Assembly: GCA_002418285.1 (NCBI GenBank)
Contig: DIDT01000052.1
Location: forward strand, 124,001 to 188,000
DNA length: 64,000 nucleotides
Reading direction: 5' to 3'
Source of the DNA: Phycisphaerales bacterium UBA5793
GTDB taxonomy: Bacteria; Planctomycetota; Phycisphaerae; Phycisphaerales; UBA5793
Shown here: piece by piece, positions 1 to 9,971 of the stretch
Position numbering within the stretch: position 1 is the first letter of the stretch
How the letters are laid out: every line of letters begins with the position of its first letter
The notes under the pieces: generated by a model
The model's input: the letters and a program-made list of their open reading frames with translations, nothing else
What the model was told of the DNA's origin: nothing
Databases searched by the model: none
Position numbers and translations under genes: made by a program

Positions 1-72
1 CCGTAGCATGATAGTGCCGAGCGGCCCAACGGTCGTGGTCGATGGCCCCCCGCCAGGCACGGCCTGCGCCGA
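1..72. other. window edge, no assignable gene
   Basis: Seventy-two bases between the left edge and the stop of the first minus-strand gene. A minus-strand ATG lies at 9 and would run off the window, but no ribosome binding site stands out and too little is visible to call a gene. Confidence 0.3.
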
Positions 73-951
73 TCAGCGGTCCTCTTCCATCTTCATTGGC
101 TCAGCACTGGATTCCGGCATGCCCCGGGCCGCCTGCTTCTCTTCCCGCGTGTAGTCCGCCAGCGCCGCCATCTGCTCCTTGGTCAGCAGGTGCGAGATTT
201 CGAAGAACACCCGCACCTTCGCAATCGGGGCGACTTTCCTGCCCTGCAACTCCTGGATCGCGATCGGCTCGTACAGCTTCTGGATCTTCGCCCGCTGATC
301 CGGGGTCAATCCGAGTCGCTGCGAGATCAATTCGAACTCTGCCGAGCCCATCGCGACGGCGGATTCGATCGACCCCTTGGCCATCTCGCCGAGCGTCTCG
401 ACCTGCATGCGAATGGCAATTGCTGCAGGCGATGCGTCGGCGCCCGGTTCACGGCGAATAGCCTCGGTGCGCGCCCGCACATACTCAACCATCAGCGATC
501 GAACCTCGTGCATCTGTTCACGAGTGAGGTACGGCGCCATCTCGCGCATCATCGTGCCCCGCGCGCGGTACTCGCTGAGCACTTCACCGACGCGTGTCAA
601 CAGATCAAGGAACTTGCCGGCTTGCGCCTTGGGGTTCACGCCGCCCAATTCCATGAGCAGATCGAGGTTCTCCCGAACGGCCTTACCGAAAATCGCTCCG
701 CGCTCCGCCTTGAGCCGCTCAAACTGCTTGCGCTGCTCCGGATTGAGATCGAGCAGTTCGATCGCTGCGACGTCAGCTTCGACGGGCAGGATCTCAACGG
801 TCCCGTTGAATCCCTTGCGCACCAGCGTCTTTGCTTCAGCGGTCGCGGTGACCTCAACAGTCGGACCGGCCAGCGGGTTGTCGGCCGGAGGTGGATCAGT
901 CAATGGCAACAGGACGCCGAGTGCGGTGGCAACGACAAAAGACCCGGCCAT
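73..951 (-). CDS. secreted alpha-helical protein of unknown function
   Basis: A 292-residue protein of unknown function. It begins with a hydrophobic segment (residues 3-17, ending near LLPLTDPPPA) that reads as a signal peptide, so export to the envelope is likely. The rest is charged and helical, with phrases such as LNPEQRKQFERLKAERG and LTPDQRAKIQKLYEP that resemble the LTPEQR repeats of Spy/CpxP-type helical envelope proteins; this is a resemblance, not an assignment. The start is supported by AAGGAG seven bases upstream. It is the last visible gene of a minus-strand series with the membrane protein and YceI protein upstream of it. Confidence 0.6.
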   Translation of the reverse strand: MAGSFVVATALGVLLPLTDPPPADNPLAGPTVEVTATAEAKTLVRKGFNGTVEILPVEADVAAIELLDLNPEQRKQFERLKAERGAIFGKAVRENLDLLMELGGVNPKAQAGKFLDLLTRVGEVLSEYRARGTMMREMAPYLTREQMHEVRSLMVEYVRARTEAIRREPGADASPAAIAIRMQVETLGEMAKGSIESAVAMGSAEFELISQRLGLTPDQRAKIQKLYEPIAIQELQGRKVAPIAKVRVFFEISHLLTKEQMAALADYTREEKQAARGMPESSAEPMKMEEDR

Positions 952-1047
952 GCTTCGCTCCTTGCTCGATCACTCCGCCCCACACTTCTACGAAGTCGCC
1001 GCCATTGCGTTTCACTCGTCGACCGCCTGATGATCAGATCGCGAGCC

Positions 1048-1917
1048 TCAATACAGCGATTCGCCGGAGGCCTGATCCAGCAGGGACCACAGCAGCAAGA
1101 CCAGTGCAATCAGGGCTGGAACGACCGCCAGAAGCACGCGCCCCACCACGGCCGTGAAAGACTCGCGCCACTCCGCGATCCACAGCACCAGCGGCGCTGC
1201 CGCCAGGATGACCGGCGTGCCAAACGGCTTGTCGTACTGCCACGAATAGAGGATCAGAGCACAATACAGCGGGATCGCCACCGCCAGCAGCCCCCGTGCT
1301 GAAGACACGCGCGGCACAGTCATCGCCACCAACGCCGCACCACCCAGAGACGCCGAAAGCACTCCCGCAAGCTGCGCCAGTTTGCCGCTGCTGCCCTTCA
1401 GGAAGTACACACTGGCCGCGGCAATGAGCAGTGAAAGCGCCAGAGGAATCGAAGGACCAGTTCGACGCTCGGCGAGCCGCTCAAGCAACGTCCAGACCAA
1501 AAACGCGGCCATGGTCTGCCCCGAGCCCCACGCCAGCAATACACCATTGGTATGCCCGGAGCGGAACCCCTTGGACAGCATGAACCATGACACGGCGGCG
1601 CAAAGTACCAGCCGAATACCCCAGCGGATCCACACCGGCATGCGGATCGACTCGGAGAAGCCAACCCCGATGCCGATCACGGCGAACAGAAAGAGATAGT
1701 CATCGCCACTGGCCGGCGGAAGCGCCGGCCACTTGTTGATCGCGACGTGACCAACGAGATAGCCCAGCCCGATCGCCAATGCTCCGCCCCACCAGCCTCG
1801 AACCGATTCGCGCTTCTCGCGCTGCCAGGGCCGCCAGGCGATGACCATGCAGACGATGGCGATGCCCAACGGCATCGCCATCGCCCACACGAGTTGCTTC
1901 TGAATGAACTCTTCCAT
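1048..1917 (-). CDS. polytopic membrane protein, unknown function
   Basis: A 289-residue integral membrane protein with about eight to nine hydrophobic segments starting at residues 11-28 (AMPLGIAIVCMVIAW) and ending with VVPALIALVLLLWSLL. No soluble domain or recognisable transporter motif is visible. The length and the strongly hydrophobic pattern make it a genuine coding region, but I do not recognise the family. It lies 96 bases upstream of the secreted helical gene and 50 bases downstream of the YceI gene in the same orientation, so co-transcription is possible. The ribosome binding site is weak. Confidence 0.55.
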   Translation of the reverse strand: MEEFIQKQLVWAMAMPLGIAIVCMVIAWRPWQREKRESVRGWWGGALAIGLGYLVGHVAINKWPALPPASGDDYLFLFAVIGIGVGFSESIRMPVWIRWGIRLVLCAAVSWFMLSKGFRSGHTNGVLLAWGSGQTMAAFLVWTLLERLAERRTGPSIPLALSLLIAAASVYFLKGSSGKLAQLAGVLSASLGGAALVAMTVPRVSSARGLLAVAIPLYCALILYSWQYDKPFGTPVILAAAPLVLWIAEWRESFTAVVGRVLLAVVPALIALVLLLWSLLDQASGESLY

Positions 1918-1967
1918 TGCGAGGACCGAATGTCTCCGCTCAAATCAAGCGGAAATCGGACGACGAA

Positions 1968-2609
1968 TCAGCGGCCACCAACCCCGCACTCAAACGCCAA
2001 CATGATGGTCACTTCATCGCTCACGGCACCGTCAATGCCGTAAGTCATGCCAAAGTCGCTTCGCTTGACCGTAAACTCGCACGCCAGTCCGAGGCGCTTG
2101 CCCATGCGCGGCACGTCGGCCAGACCAACCTTCTCGATCGTGACGTTGATAGGCTTGGTCACGCCGTGCAGCGTAAGCTTGCCTTCGACTTCAAACTTGT
2201 CACCGCCGGATTCCTTGACGCCGGTGCTCTCGAAGAGAATCGTTGGCGAATTGGCCGTATCAAAAAAATCGGGACCGCGCAGATGGTTGTCGCGACCGTT
2301 CGAGTTGGTGTCAACACTCGTGGCCTTGACTTCGGCCTTAATGGTGTGCTTCGTGGGATCGACCGCGTCCCAGTTGATCTCGCCGCTGAATTCGTTAAAG
2401 CGGCCGTAGACGTAGCTTACACCCATGTGCTTTACCTTGAAAATAACCGACGAGTGCGCCGGATCGATCTTGAACGTGTCGACATTCGCCTGGCGCGTGG
2501 ACGAAGCTGCTTCAATTGCCGCCGCGCGCGGCAGCGCCATACCGGCAACGGTCAACGCCGAAACTGAAAGAAGAGCTGCACATCCGATCCGAGTCATCAA
2601 CTTCCCCAT
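1968..2609 (-). CDS. YceI-family periplasmic lipocalin-like protein
   Basis: A 213-residue exported protein of the YceI family, a beta-barrel family that binds isoprenoid-like lipids in structurally known members. Residues 1-33 form a signal peptide ending near AAAIEAA. The family pattern follows: FKIDPAHSSVIFKVKHMGVSYVYGRF, then FSGEINWD, and the late TLHGVTKPINVTIEKVG. The start at 2609 is chosen because AAAGGA lies eight bases upstream; an in-frame codon 45 bases further up lacks such a site. It follows the sigma/anti-sigma pair after a 128-base gap. The ligand cannot be told from sequence. Confidence 0.88.
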   Translation of the reverse strand: MGKLMTRIGCAALLSVSALTVAGMALPRAAAIEAASSTRQANVDTFKIDPAHSSVIFKVKHMGVSYVYGRFNEFSGEINWDAVDPTKHTIKAEVKATSVDTNSNGRDNHLRGPDFFDTANSPTILFESTGVKESGGDKFEVEGKLTLHGVTKPINVTIEKVGLADVPRMGKRLGLACEFTVKRSDFGMTYGIDGAVSDEVTIMLAFECGVGGR

Positions 2610-2737
2610 TGGTGGGTTCCTTTCATAGGTGAACGAGAAGACCAGTGGCCACACAAGCCGCCGATTGTACTCGCAGCCGCCGAAATGGGTTCACCCCGAT
2701 GCTTTGGATTGTGAATCGTGTGGCGCTGCAGGGACCT

Positions 2738-3283
2738 TCAGACGCCCGCCCGAGCCAGCGCGTCGCCTGAACCGAGCGGCGGATCAAGGCGCGAACCACG
2801 CCCGGATGGTTGTTCTGATCCATCACCATCCACGACGTTGCGCGTCAGGCGGACCGTGCCGCCCATCTCGATGAGGCCGGCCGGGCGGTTCATTTCCGCC
2901 AATGTCTCGATGAGCGTCGCATTGTCGATGGTCTGCACCGCCGATGAGGAGCCGTCGACATAGGTCACGAGGGATGTATCGCTGGCGGTGACGTATGCAA
3001 ATTCGATGGCCCTGCCCGAGGCGGCGGTGTCAATTGTCTCAACCAGCAACGCAGTCGACGACCCGGAAGTTCCTGGAGTGCTTCCGGGTCGGCCCGCCAG
3101 TCGACCACCAACCCATGCGGAACCCACCATGAGCGCCAGCGCCACCAGTGATCCGGCAACTCGGCGTTGCATTCGCCGGGTGCGATGCAATGCGACAAAC
3201 GCGTCAATCATCTCGCCGCGCATCGCCGCGCGACGTTTTTGACCCGCGAGACTCAGATTCACTTCTGCCGTGTCATGGTTCAT
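2738..3283 (-). CDS. putative membrane-anchored anti-sigma partner
   Basis: A 181-residue protein starting eleven bases inside the end of the sigma-factor gene, an overlap that suggests translational coupling. A charged N-terminal part of about 50 residues is followed by one membrane segment (VAGSLVALALMVGSAWVGG, about residues 42-60) and an extracytoplasmic domain. That topology and position fit an anti-sigma factor or its membrane partner. No zinc-finger HxxxCxxC motif of classical anti-sigma factors is seen, so the role is inferred from context only. Reading the frame further upstream would only give an antisense-like shadow of the sigma gene. Confidence 0.5.
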   Translation of the reverse strand: MNHDTAEVNLSLAGQKRRAAMRGEMIDAFVALHRTRRMQRRVAGSLVALALMVGSAWVGGRLAGRPGSTPGTSGSSTALLVETIDTAASGRAIEFAYVTASDTSLVTYVDGSSSAVQTIDNATLIETLAEMNRPAGLIEMGGTVRLTRNVVDGDGSEQPSGRGSRLDPPLGSGDALARAGV

Positions 3284-3833
3284 CGAACCTCTCCTGGGCG
3301 GCAGCCCGCAATTGCGCCAACGATCTCCCGATTCGGCCATCCACGGCTCCCGGTCCGAGCCCGACCGCGCGACCGATGCTCTCCAGAGTCGTTCCCAGTC
3401 GAAACCGCATCGCCAGCAGCAGCGATCGATTGGTGTCCAACTGCGCCAACTCGGCTTCGAGCCACCGCACGCGATCGTCCGGTGCCTCGTTGTTCCTTCC
3501 GACTTCGGCCCGAGCCTTCGCATGATGAGCTTCGCGCACGGCGCGCCGCCGCTCGGAGCGCAAGCGATCCAGTGCACAGCGCATCACGACGACGCGCAGC
3601 CATGCTTCGAGCTCGTTCTCCTGCTCGAATCGTTTCATCGAGCGCATGATCTTGAGCATGGCGTCCTGCACGACGTCCAGGCAGAATGACTCGTCGCGTC
3701 CCGTGCTGGTTCGCGCGATGCAGGCAAGCCGGTCGAACCAATCGTCGTAGAAACGTGCAAACGCAGACGAATCGCCCTTGGCGATTGCCTGCGTGAGCGC
3801 TGACAGAGTTTGTGTGGTGGCGGGGTTGTCCAC
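3273..3833 (-). CDS. ECF-type RNA polymerase sigma factor
   Basis: A 186-residue sigma-70 family factor of the extracytoplasmic-function type. Region 2 is visible at about residues 22-92 (FARFYDDWFDRLACIA, then DVVQDAMLKIMRSMKRF with the expected hydrophobic spacing and ELEAWLRVVVMRCALDRLRS). Region 4 follows at about residues 125-175 (LLAMRFRLGTTLESIGRAVGLGPGAVDGRIGRSLAQLR), a helix-turn-helix for the -35 element. It directs transcription of a small regulon, probably including its own operon. The downstream gene overlaps its stop and is a likely anti-sigma partner; the upstream gene encodes a secretin-like envelope protein. Confidence 0.85.
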   Translation of the reverse strand: MDNPATTQTLSALTQAIAKGDSSAFARFYDDWFDRLACIARTSTGRDESFCLDVVQDAMLKIMRSMKRFEQENELEAWLRVVVMRCALDRLRSERRRAVREAHHAKARAEVGRNNEAPDDRVRWLEAELAQLDTNRSLLLAMRFRLGTTLESIGRAVGLGPGAVDGRIGRSLAQLRAAAQERFDEP

Positions 3834-3887
3834 CGATTACTCCGGCGAAGAGGAGTCCGGACGCTCGTGCCAGTTGACTCATGGACT

Positions 3888-4865
3888 TTATCCGCCGCCG
3901 GGCTTCTTCTGCAGTGCGGACCGCAGTTGATCCATCTCCATCTGGAGAGCCCGGACCTGAGTCTCGCGCTGGATGAGTTCTTCCCGCAGCTTGGACGTCA
4001 TCGCCTCCAGCTCGGCGGCATGGCGCTCCATCGCCTCTGCCCGAGCCTTGGCCGCCTCCGCCATCTGCATGCGCTCCGAGCCTTCGACATGGGCGGCATC
4101 CAGCGAACTGCGGGCGCGATCCAGTTCCCGAGAGAGCTGCTCGATCTGCTCCTGCATCGGCCGCATCGCCTCCGACCGCTGCTGCGCATTGGACTGCCGC
4201 AACTCGCCGATCACGTTGTTGATGATCTCGATCTGTTCGACCGCGGCTCGCGCCAGCAGGAGCGACGTCTCCTTGTGGAATCGCACCTGCGCTTTGGCAG
4301 ACTCCGGTCCCAGCAGTTCGAGCGCAGCGCTCACCGCCGTCGTGATGTTGTCCGCCGTCATTCCGTTCGAGATGAGGTCCGCCACGGACCAGATGTTGGA
4401 CCGCTGCGGACCCTGGTAGTTCCGAGCCTCATTCACCTTGGCGTCCACTTTGATCAGAAGGCCGCTGTCGCCAAATGGCGGAGAGATCGTCCGCACATCG
4501 AGTTCGACCATTCGGCCCGGCGCGGTCTGCACGGATTCTCCGTCCAGCAGATTCAGCGCCGCAACGACTTCGACGTGGCGCAGTTTCATGGAGGGAATCT
4601 CGACTTCCTCCACATGTGGCATGGTCACAATGTTGACGTTGCCATCCGCAGCCCTGCGAATGGCCTCGATGAACTCCGCAGCCGACCCGCCGCGAAAATC
4701 GAGATCGATCGCTGGTGCGTTGCGCGCCTGGGAGGCTCGGTCGTGCGTGGGTGTTCCCCCGGGCTGCTGTTCCTGGGCCAGGCACGCACTACGGGGGGTC
4801 GGCAGCGCGAGGACGGCGAGCGCCAGGGCCGTGATCTGAAGAGGATGAGCAAGACGCATTGACAT
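3888..4865 (-). CDS. exported protein with STN-like and coiled-coil regions
   Basis: A 325-residue exported protein. After a signal peptide (residues 5-30, LQITALALAVLALPTPRSACLAQ) comes a domain of about 70 residues (IDLDFRGGSAAEFIEAIRRA, VVAALNLLDGE) that resembles the small STN/secretin N-terminal fold used in secretin subunits and TonB-dependent receptors. From about residue 215 to 318 the chain is a long, charged, heptad-patterned coiled coil (MQEQIEQLSRELDRARSSLD and onward). It lies 54 bases upstream of the sigma gene and in the same orientation. Envelope structural or sensing role is inferred; the family is not recognised. Confidence 0.6.
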   Translation of the reverse strand: MSMRLAHPLQITALALAVLALPTPRSACLAQEQQPGGTPTHDRASQARNAPAIDLDFRGGSAAEFIEAIRRAADGNVNIVTMPHVEEVEIPSMKLRHVEVVAALNLLDGESVQTAPGRMVELDVRTISPPFGDSGLLIKVDAKVNEARNYQGPQRSNIWSVADLISNGMTADNITTAVSAALELLGPESAKAQVRFHKETSLLLARAAVEQIEIINNVIGELRQSNAQQRSEAMRPMQEQIEQLSRELDRARSSLDAAHVEGSERMQMAEAAKARAEAMERHAAELEAMTSKLREELIQRETQVRALQMEMDQLRSALQKKPGGG

Positions 4866-5120
4866 GATCGGAACTCCGGTAAGCTGAATTCGGTTGTGTC
4901 TCGCAGGCCGCGATCGTGTCGCCCTGCGAGGGGCTTTCGTGGGTCAAACGCCGTGGCGAGGCTCGTTTCGCGCCTTCATGGACGATTCTGAACAATTCGC
5001 GGTCCATGCACAGTCAGGAGAACGGCTTCGCTTTTCACTTCCCCCGCCCTCCCCTACCCTTGGCTCCACCGGCCGGTCGCTTCTCAGGCTTCGGCCCAGT
5101 CCCATACATGGAGGTGCGCG
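4866..5120. other. intergenic region between divergent genes
   Basis: About 255 bases separate the minus-strand coiled-coil gene from fabI. Only the fabI ribosome binding site (GGAGG at 5110-5114) is evident; no convincing -35/-10 pair was identified by eye. Confidence 0.4.
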
Positions 5121-5909
<789 letters not shown>

Positions 5910-7188
5910 TAGCCGAGGAGTTCGCGGCCAGTTCCTTTCGCCGCTGCCTCGCCTTGAGGTAGAAGTGAATCGCCAGCGTTGATCCCGCAGTGGACACAAT
6001 CCCGGTCATGAGCAGCACCCCACCCGCCACGCTCGACCCCCCGATCGGCAGTGCTCCACCAGCGAGACCCAGCGACGGACCCAGGATGTATCCCAAACCG
6101 ATGATCGCCTCATGCCGCCCGCCCGAGTCGACGGCCGCATGCTCCACCGCCATGCCGTAGTACAGCGCGGCGTAGTAGATCATCCCCTGCCCGATTCCCA
6201 TCAGTTCGAGACCGAACACGCCTGACCACACGGCGAGCTCAAGCAGCACGAGCACCGTGCCCGCGATCAGCAGTGTCGCGCCGAGACCGAGAATCGCCCA
6301 CTTCCCATGCCACAACGGGAACCAGAACATGAGGAAGAACACGCCGACGCGCACGATGATCCACGTGCTCGTAAGCGTCGGCGCCAGTGCCGGATCGACG
6401 TGCAGCCGATCCCAGATCCCCGGCAGCAGCGGCGCGAGCATGTAGATCAGCACGTAGCCCATGGGTAGCAGCACACGCGAAGCCCGGAGCAGGTTCGGGT
6501 AGGACTCGCCGGTGTGCTGTCGACCCGTTTCGACATCGTGCGTCGGCGGCTGAATCGGCCACATCCGCACGATTCCAAATGTCGCGCCGTGAATGAACGC
6601 GAGAATCACAAACGTCATCTGCGGCATGCCGTGCATGAGCGAAATGAGCCACAACCCCGGCGCGATCGCCGCCGCCCACGTGATGTTGAATAGCCCGATG
6701 GCGCGGCGCATGTCGCGCCCGTGCCGACCGGACGCGATGTAACTCTCGACAATCGGCCACTGCATCCCGGCGAACGCGTTGTAGAACGGCGCGAGCCCCC
6801 ACCACATCCACACCGGCGGCATGGTCGCAAGCATACCACACGCCAGCGTCATGCCGAGAATCGTGATGACCAGCAGCCGCTGCGCGCCGATCCGCTTGCA
6901 GATCGGTCCAGTCACCAGCGCCGCCGGGATGTACGGCACCTGAACCGCCAGACCGAGCAACAGGTTCTGCAAATCGGTGAATTGAAACGCCTCGCGGGTG
7001 ATGAAGAACACGCCGCTGAGCATCACGCCGGTTCCGACGCTGGCGATTCCCGCGTACGCGAGGACGGAGAGGAACGGCGCAGCGGCGGGAGAGGCGGTGT
7101 GGTCCTTGCCAGTCATCGGGGCGGATCGTATACTCGGCCGGTTCAAGCGGCGCAAGCGCGAAAGCGCATCAGGACGCACCGCACACGT

Positions 7189-7262
7189 GTCCGCGTGGCG
7201 CAATTGGATAGCGCAACGGCCTCCGAAGCCGTAGGTTGCAGGTTCGAATCCCGCCGCGGACG
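7189..7262 (+). tRNA. tRNA-Arg (anticodon CCG)
   Basis: A complete 74-base cloverleaf. The acceptor arms GTCCGCG (7189-7195) and CGCGGAC (7255-7261) pair fully, the T-arm shows GGTTCGAATCC, and the anticodon loop CTCCGAA gives CCG, which reads the Arg codon CGG. The 3' CCA is not encoded. No terminator is evident before the convergent WD40 gene. Confidence 0.95.
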
Positions 7263-7301
7263 CTTCTCAACTCATCTCAGCAACAGCAGCATGCTCCGGC
7301 A

Positions 7302-8333
7302 CTACCGCTCGAGGATCTCGGCCGTCGGATCCACCTTGAGCCGGTTGCTCGATGATGGTCTCGTGCCCGGTGTCCACGTCGTCCAGCGGAGATACCCGTC
7401 GCTGGAGGTGTACGCCCGCGCGCTGCCGTCCGGACTCACGTCGAGGCGTGCGATGTCGCCGCTCACTCCCAGCTTGCTCGACGCGCGATCTCCCGTCAGG
7501 TGCGTCGCAACCAGCGCGTTGTCCTCGCCACCTGACCAGAGCCATTGACTATCCGGAGCAAACTCGACGGCGAACACGCGGTCCTTGTGCTCCTGGATGA
7601 CCGCTTCGCGAGTCTGCTGCTGCACGTCCCAGAGCATGACGGTCGTATCATAGCTGGCCGATGCAAGCCACCGGCCGTCCGGGCTGAAGTCGAGATCGAG
7701 GACGTCGTTCAGATGCCCCGTGAACGTGTGCAGCGCCTTGCCATCGGCTGCGTTCCAGAGTCTCACGGTGTCGTCCCGACTGCCGGTCGCCAGCATTTTG
7801 CCGTCAGGGCTGATCGCCAGCGCCGCTATCTGCTCATCATGCGCCGGCACGCTGTAGATTTGCTCACCACTATCGACGTTCCACGCGATGAGCAGCCGGT
7901 CATCGCCGACGGAATAGAGCACGGTGTTGTCAGGCGAGAGCGCAATCGCGTGCACGTCGTCGCTGTGCCCCTTGAGCGTGCCGAGCAGCTCGAGCGTGTG
8001 TGCATTTCGAATGTGAATGAGATCGTCCCCCCCGCCGGTGATCAGCCGCGAGCCGTCTCTGGACCACGCGATGCAGAAAGTCCAGTTGGCGTGATCCTGC
8101 ACGGAGTACTCACTGCTGTCCCTTGGCGACCAGACGATCAGCCGACCATCACCTGTTCCCACGGCAGCCAGATCGCCTTTCGGATTGAACGCCACGGCAA
8201 AGGGCACTTGCGTCGAGATCGGCCGGGCCGCAAGCGAGCTGGCCACTTTGTCCTGCTTCTGCTGCGCACTGGCCGCGGGCAATCCAATGGCCCATACTGA
8301 AAGCACGATGGTGAGGATTTGAACGGGGCGCAT
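7302..8333 (-). CDS. exported WD40-repeat protein
   Basis: A 343-residue protein with a signal peptide (residues 5-23, ILTIVLSVWAIGLPAASA) followed by six to seven WD40 repeats. The repeats show the usual GH...D...SPDG...GS.D...LWD pattern, for instance HLNDVLDLDFSPDGRWLAS and DDTVRLWNAADGK. Such a beta-propeller acts as a protein-binding scaffold; export suggests an envelope or periplasmic place. Start 8333 is preferred because AAAGGAG stands seven bases upstream, while an upstream in-frame codon does not have one. It lies between the two tRNA genes and is convergent with tRNA-Arg. Confidence 0.85.
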   Translation of the reverse strand: MRPVQILTIVLSVWAIGLPAASAQQKQDKVASSLAARPISTQVPFAVAFNPKGDLAAVGTGDGRLIVWSPRDSSEYSVQDHANWTFCIAWSRDGSRLITGGGDDLIHIRNAHTLELLGTLKGHSDDVHAIALSPDNTVLYSVGDDRLLIAWNVDSGEQIYSVPAHDEQIAALAISPDGKMLATGSRDDTVRLWNAADGKALHTFTGHLNDVLDLDFSPDGRWLASASYDTTVMLWDVQQQTREAVIQEHKDRVFAVEFAPDSQWLWSGGEDNALVATHLTGDRASSKLGVSGDIARLDVSPDGSARAYTSSDGYLRWTTWTPGTRPSSSNRLKVDPTAEILER

Positions 8334-8497
8334 GATGCTTCTCCTTTCGCCTGAAACACGAACGCGGCAGATGCCGAGTGCCGCCACGTTCGCATCATAC
8401 CGTCAAGCAACCAGGATCCGAGAACCCCGCGAGGGTTGTTACAGACCCGTTGCGCGCCCCGCTGCTCGTGATGGAACCTCAATCGCACCGCCACGGC

Positions 8498-8525
8498 TTG
8501 CAATTGCGAAGCCAAGCGGTATTCT
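8498..8525 (+). promoter_or_regulatory. sigma70-like promoter of tRNA-Ser
   Basis: TTGCAA (8498-8503) and TATTCT (8520-8525) are separated by 16 bases, and the tRNA begins 16 bases after the -10 element, the distance expected for a short 5' extension. Confidence 0.45.
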
Positions 8526-8540
8526 TCCGCAAACCCATCC

Positions 8541-8627
8541 GGAGAGGTGCCAGAGCGGCTGAACGGGCCGGTCTCGAAAACCGGTGTAGCCTTCGGGCTA
8601 CCGTGGGTTCGAATCCCACCCTCTCCG
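8541..8627 (+). tRNA. tRNA-Ser (anticodon CGA)
   Basis: An 87-base class II tRNA. The acceptor arms GGAGAGG and CCTCTCC pair (8541-8547 with 8620-8626), the long variable arm GTAGCCTTCGGGCTAC is typical of tRNA-Ser, and the anticodon loop CTCGAAA gives CGA, reading the codon UCG. The 3' CCA is not encoded. Confidence 0.95.
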
Positions 8628-8641
8628 CTTCAACGACAACG

Positions 8642-8664
8642 CCCCGCGAGTCTTCCTCGCGGGG
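8642..8664. terminator. hairpin terminator after tRNA-Ser
   Basis: CCCCGCGAG (8642-8650) pairs with CTCGCGGGG (8656-8664) around a 5-base loop, followed a few bases later by GTTTTGTTT. It can end the tRNA-Ser transcript and could also serve the convergent DUF4920 gene. Confidence 0.6.
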
Positions 8665-8704
8665 TGTCGTGCGTTTTGTTTCAGATGAGATCGCCGGGCC
8701 AGGC

Positions 8705-9205
8705 TCAGCCGCCGGTGTGCGGCTCGTCGAGGCCCTCACCCTCGATGTACACGGCCGTGGCTTCGATCTCGTAGAGTTCCACCGGCTTGGTGATGGCATC
8801 GATCTCCGCGCGGCTCTTGCCCGCTTCCTCAGCGACGTGCTTGGCCCACTCGACATCCATCAGCGTCTTCTCGCCCCATCCCTTTACGACCACCCGGTGG
8901 CCGGTCGCGTTGCGGGGAACGAAGAACGCGTAGTCCTTGAACTTCACCCGCGCCGTCTTGCCGCCTTCGACGATGTTCATCCAGCAGCCCTTGGTCTGGC
9001 ACACCTCCGTAATGGTGCCCTCCACAACGACCGGACCAGTTTTCGTTTCGTCGACTACGCTCAGCGCCACTGGACGATCATTGCCCAACTTGCTCAAGCC
9101 GTAGTGATTCCAGTTCGCCACCTGCGAATTTCCAGTGCTGCAGCCCGTCGCCATCATTGCGGCTCCGAGAACTGCCGCGCAAAACATGTGCTTGATCACT
9201 GCCAT
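8705..9205 (-). CDS. DUF4920-type lipoprotein
   Basis: A 166-residue predicted lipoprotein. The N-terminus MAVIKHMFCAAVLGAAMMATGCS ends in a lipobox with the lipidated cysteine near residue 22. The body shows the signature of DUF4920 proteins: EGTITEVCQTKGCWMNI, then RVKFKDYAFFVPRNATGHRV. The CxxKGCW pair suggests metal or redox chemistry, but no function is established for this family. The start at 9205 has AGGGAG upstream; an earlier in-frame start would place the signal peptide in the middle of the chain. Confidence 0.82.
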   Translation of the reverse strand: MAVIKHMFCAAVLGAAMMATGCSTGNSQVANWNHYGLSKLGNDRPVALSVVDETKTGPVVVEGTITEVCQTKGCWMNIVEGGKTARVKFKDYAFFVPRNATGHRVVVKGWGEKTLMDVEWAKHVAEEAGKSRAEIDAITKPVELYEIEATAVYIEGEGLDEPHTGG

Positions 9206-9299
9206 CGCTCCCTTCGAATGTTCATAAAGTGACTCCGCCAACGGCGCCACCGTCGGCTTCGCGTGAACCGCAGGATTGAATGAAGGTCTTGTCGGCGGA

Positions 9300-9971
9300 T
9301 CAAGATGCCCGACGGCGGCGGCATCCGAAACCAAGGAAAACAACCCCAAGAGCCGACAGGGAAGACGGTCCGGGTATGATGCCGCGGTGGCCGGTGCGCG
9401 ACCACGTCAGATCGTCGAGCACGCCGTAGCGGGCACGATAGCGAAACGCAAAGATGTCATCGGTCTCATGCTCAAAGCTGAGGAATTCGCCGTCATTCAC
9501 GCCATTGGGTGTGCGAATATCAACGGTTACCGAGTCGATGACGCGGCCACGAACATCCAGCGCTTCGATGGTTGGAATCGACCCTTGTCCAGTCAGGGGG
9601 GCATAGTTGACAAACGCCATGATCCGATTCACCGGGTCATCGAACGTGAAAAGCATCGCGCTGTTCGCTGCGTTCAAACCCGCAAAACCCTCGCGACCGC
9701 CATTCCAGAAACCGTTGGTCCGCAGTCCGAAGGACATGTCGCCAACCCAACCATCCTGCAGCGCGGTCCAGACCACGCCAAATCCCACGTCGAGCGGACC
9801 ATTGGTCTCAAGACGCTGCCCCTTGAACTGGCTGAAGTCAATTACCTGTTGGCGAGTTCGCGCCGAGCCCCACGGGTTCTGGGCACGGGCGCTCGGAACT
9901 ACGCTGCCGATGGCGAGCATCAGACTGAACACGACCAGGTACTTTCGGTTGCGCAACATCTGGAACGGCAT
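9300..9971 (-). CDS. exported protein with PEP-CTERM-like sorting tail
   Basis: A 223-residue exported protein. Residues 9-33 form a signal peptide (KYLVVFSLMLAIGSVVPSARAQ). The middle region is beta-rich and looks like the surface proteins that end in PEP-CTERM signals (VWTALQDGWVGDMSFGLR, MLFTFDDPVNRIMAFVNY). The C-terminus reads IPGPSSLSALGVVFLGFG followed by RRRR, the PEP-CTERM layout (proline-rich motif, hydrophobic span, arginine cluster) but with PGP in place of PEP. That predicts exosortase-type sorting, if such an enzyme exists in this genome. Start 9971 has AGAGGGG seven bases upstream. Confidence 0.75.
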   Translation of the reverse strand: MPFQMLRNRKYLVVFSLMLAIGSVVPSARAQNPWGSARTRQQVIDFSQFKGQRLETNGPLDVGFGVVWTALQDGWVGDMSFGLRTNGFWNGGREGFAGLNAANSAMLFTFDDPVNRIMAFVNYAPLTGQGSIPTIEALDVRGRVIDSVTVDIRTPNGVNDGEFLSFEHETDDIFAFRYRARYGVLDDLTWSRTGHRGIIPGPSSLSALGVVFLGFGCRRRRAS

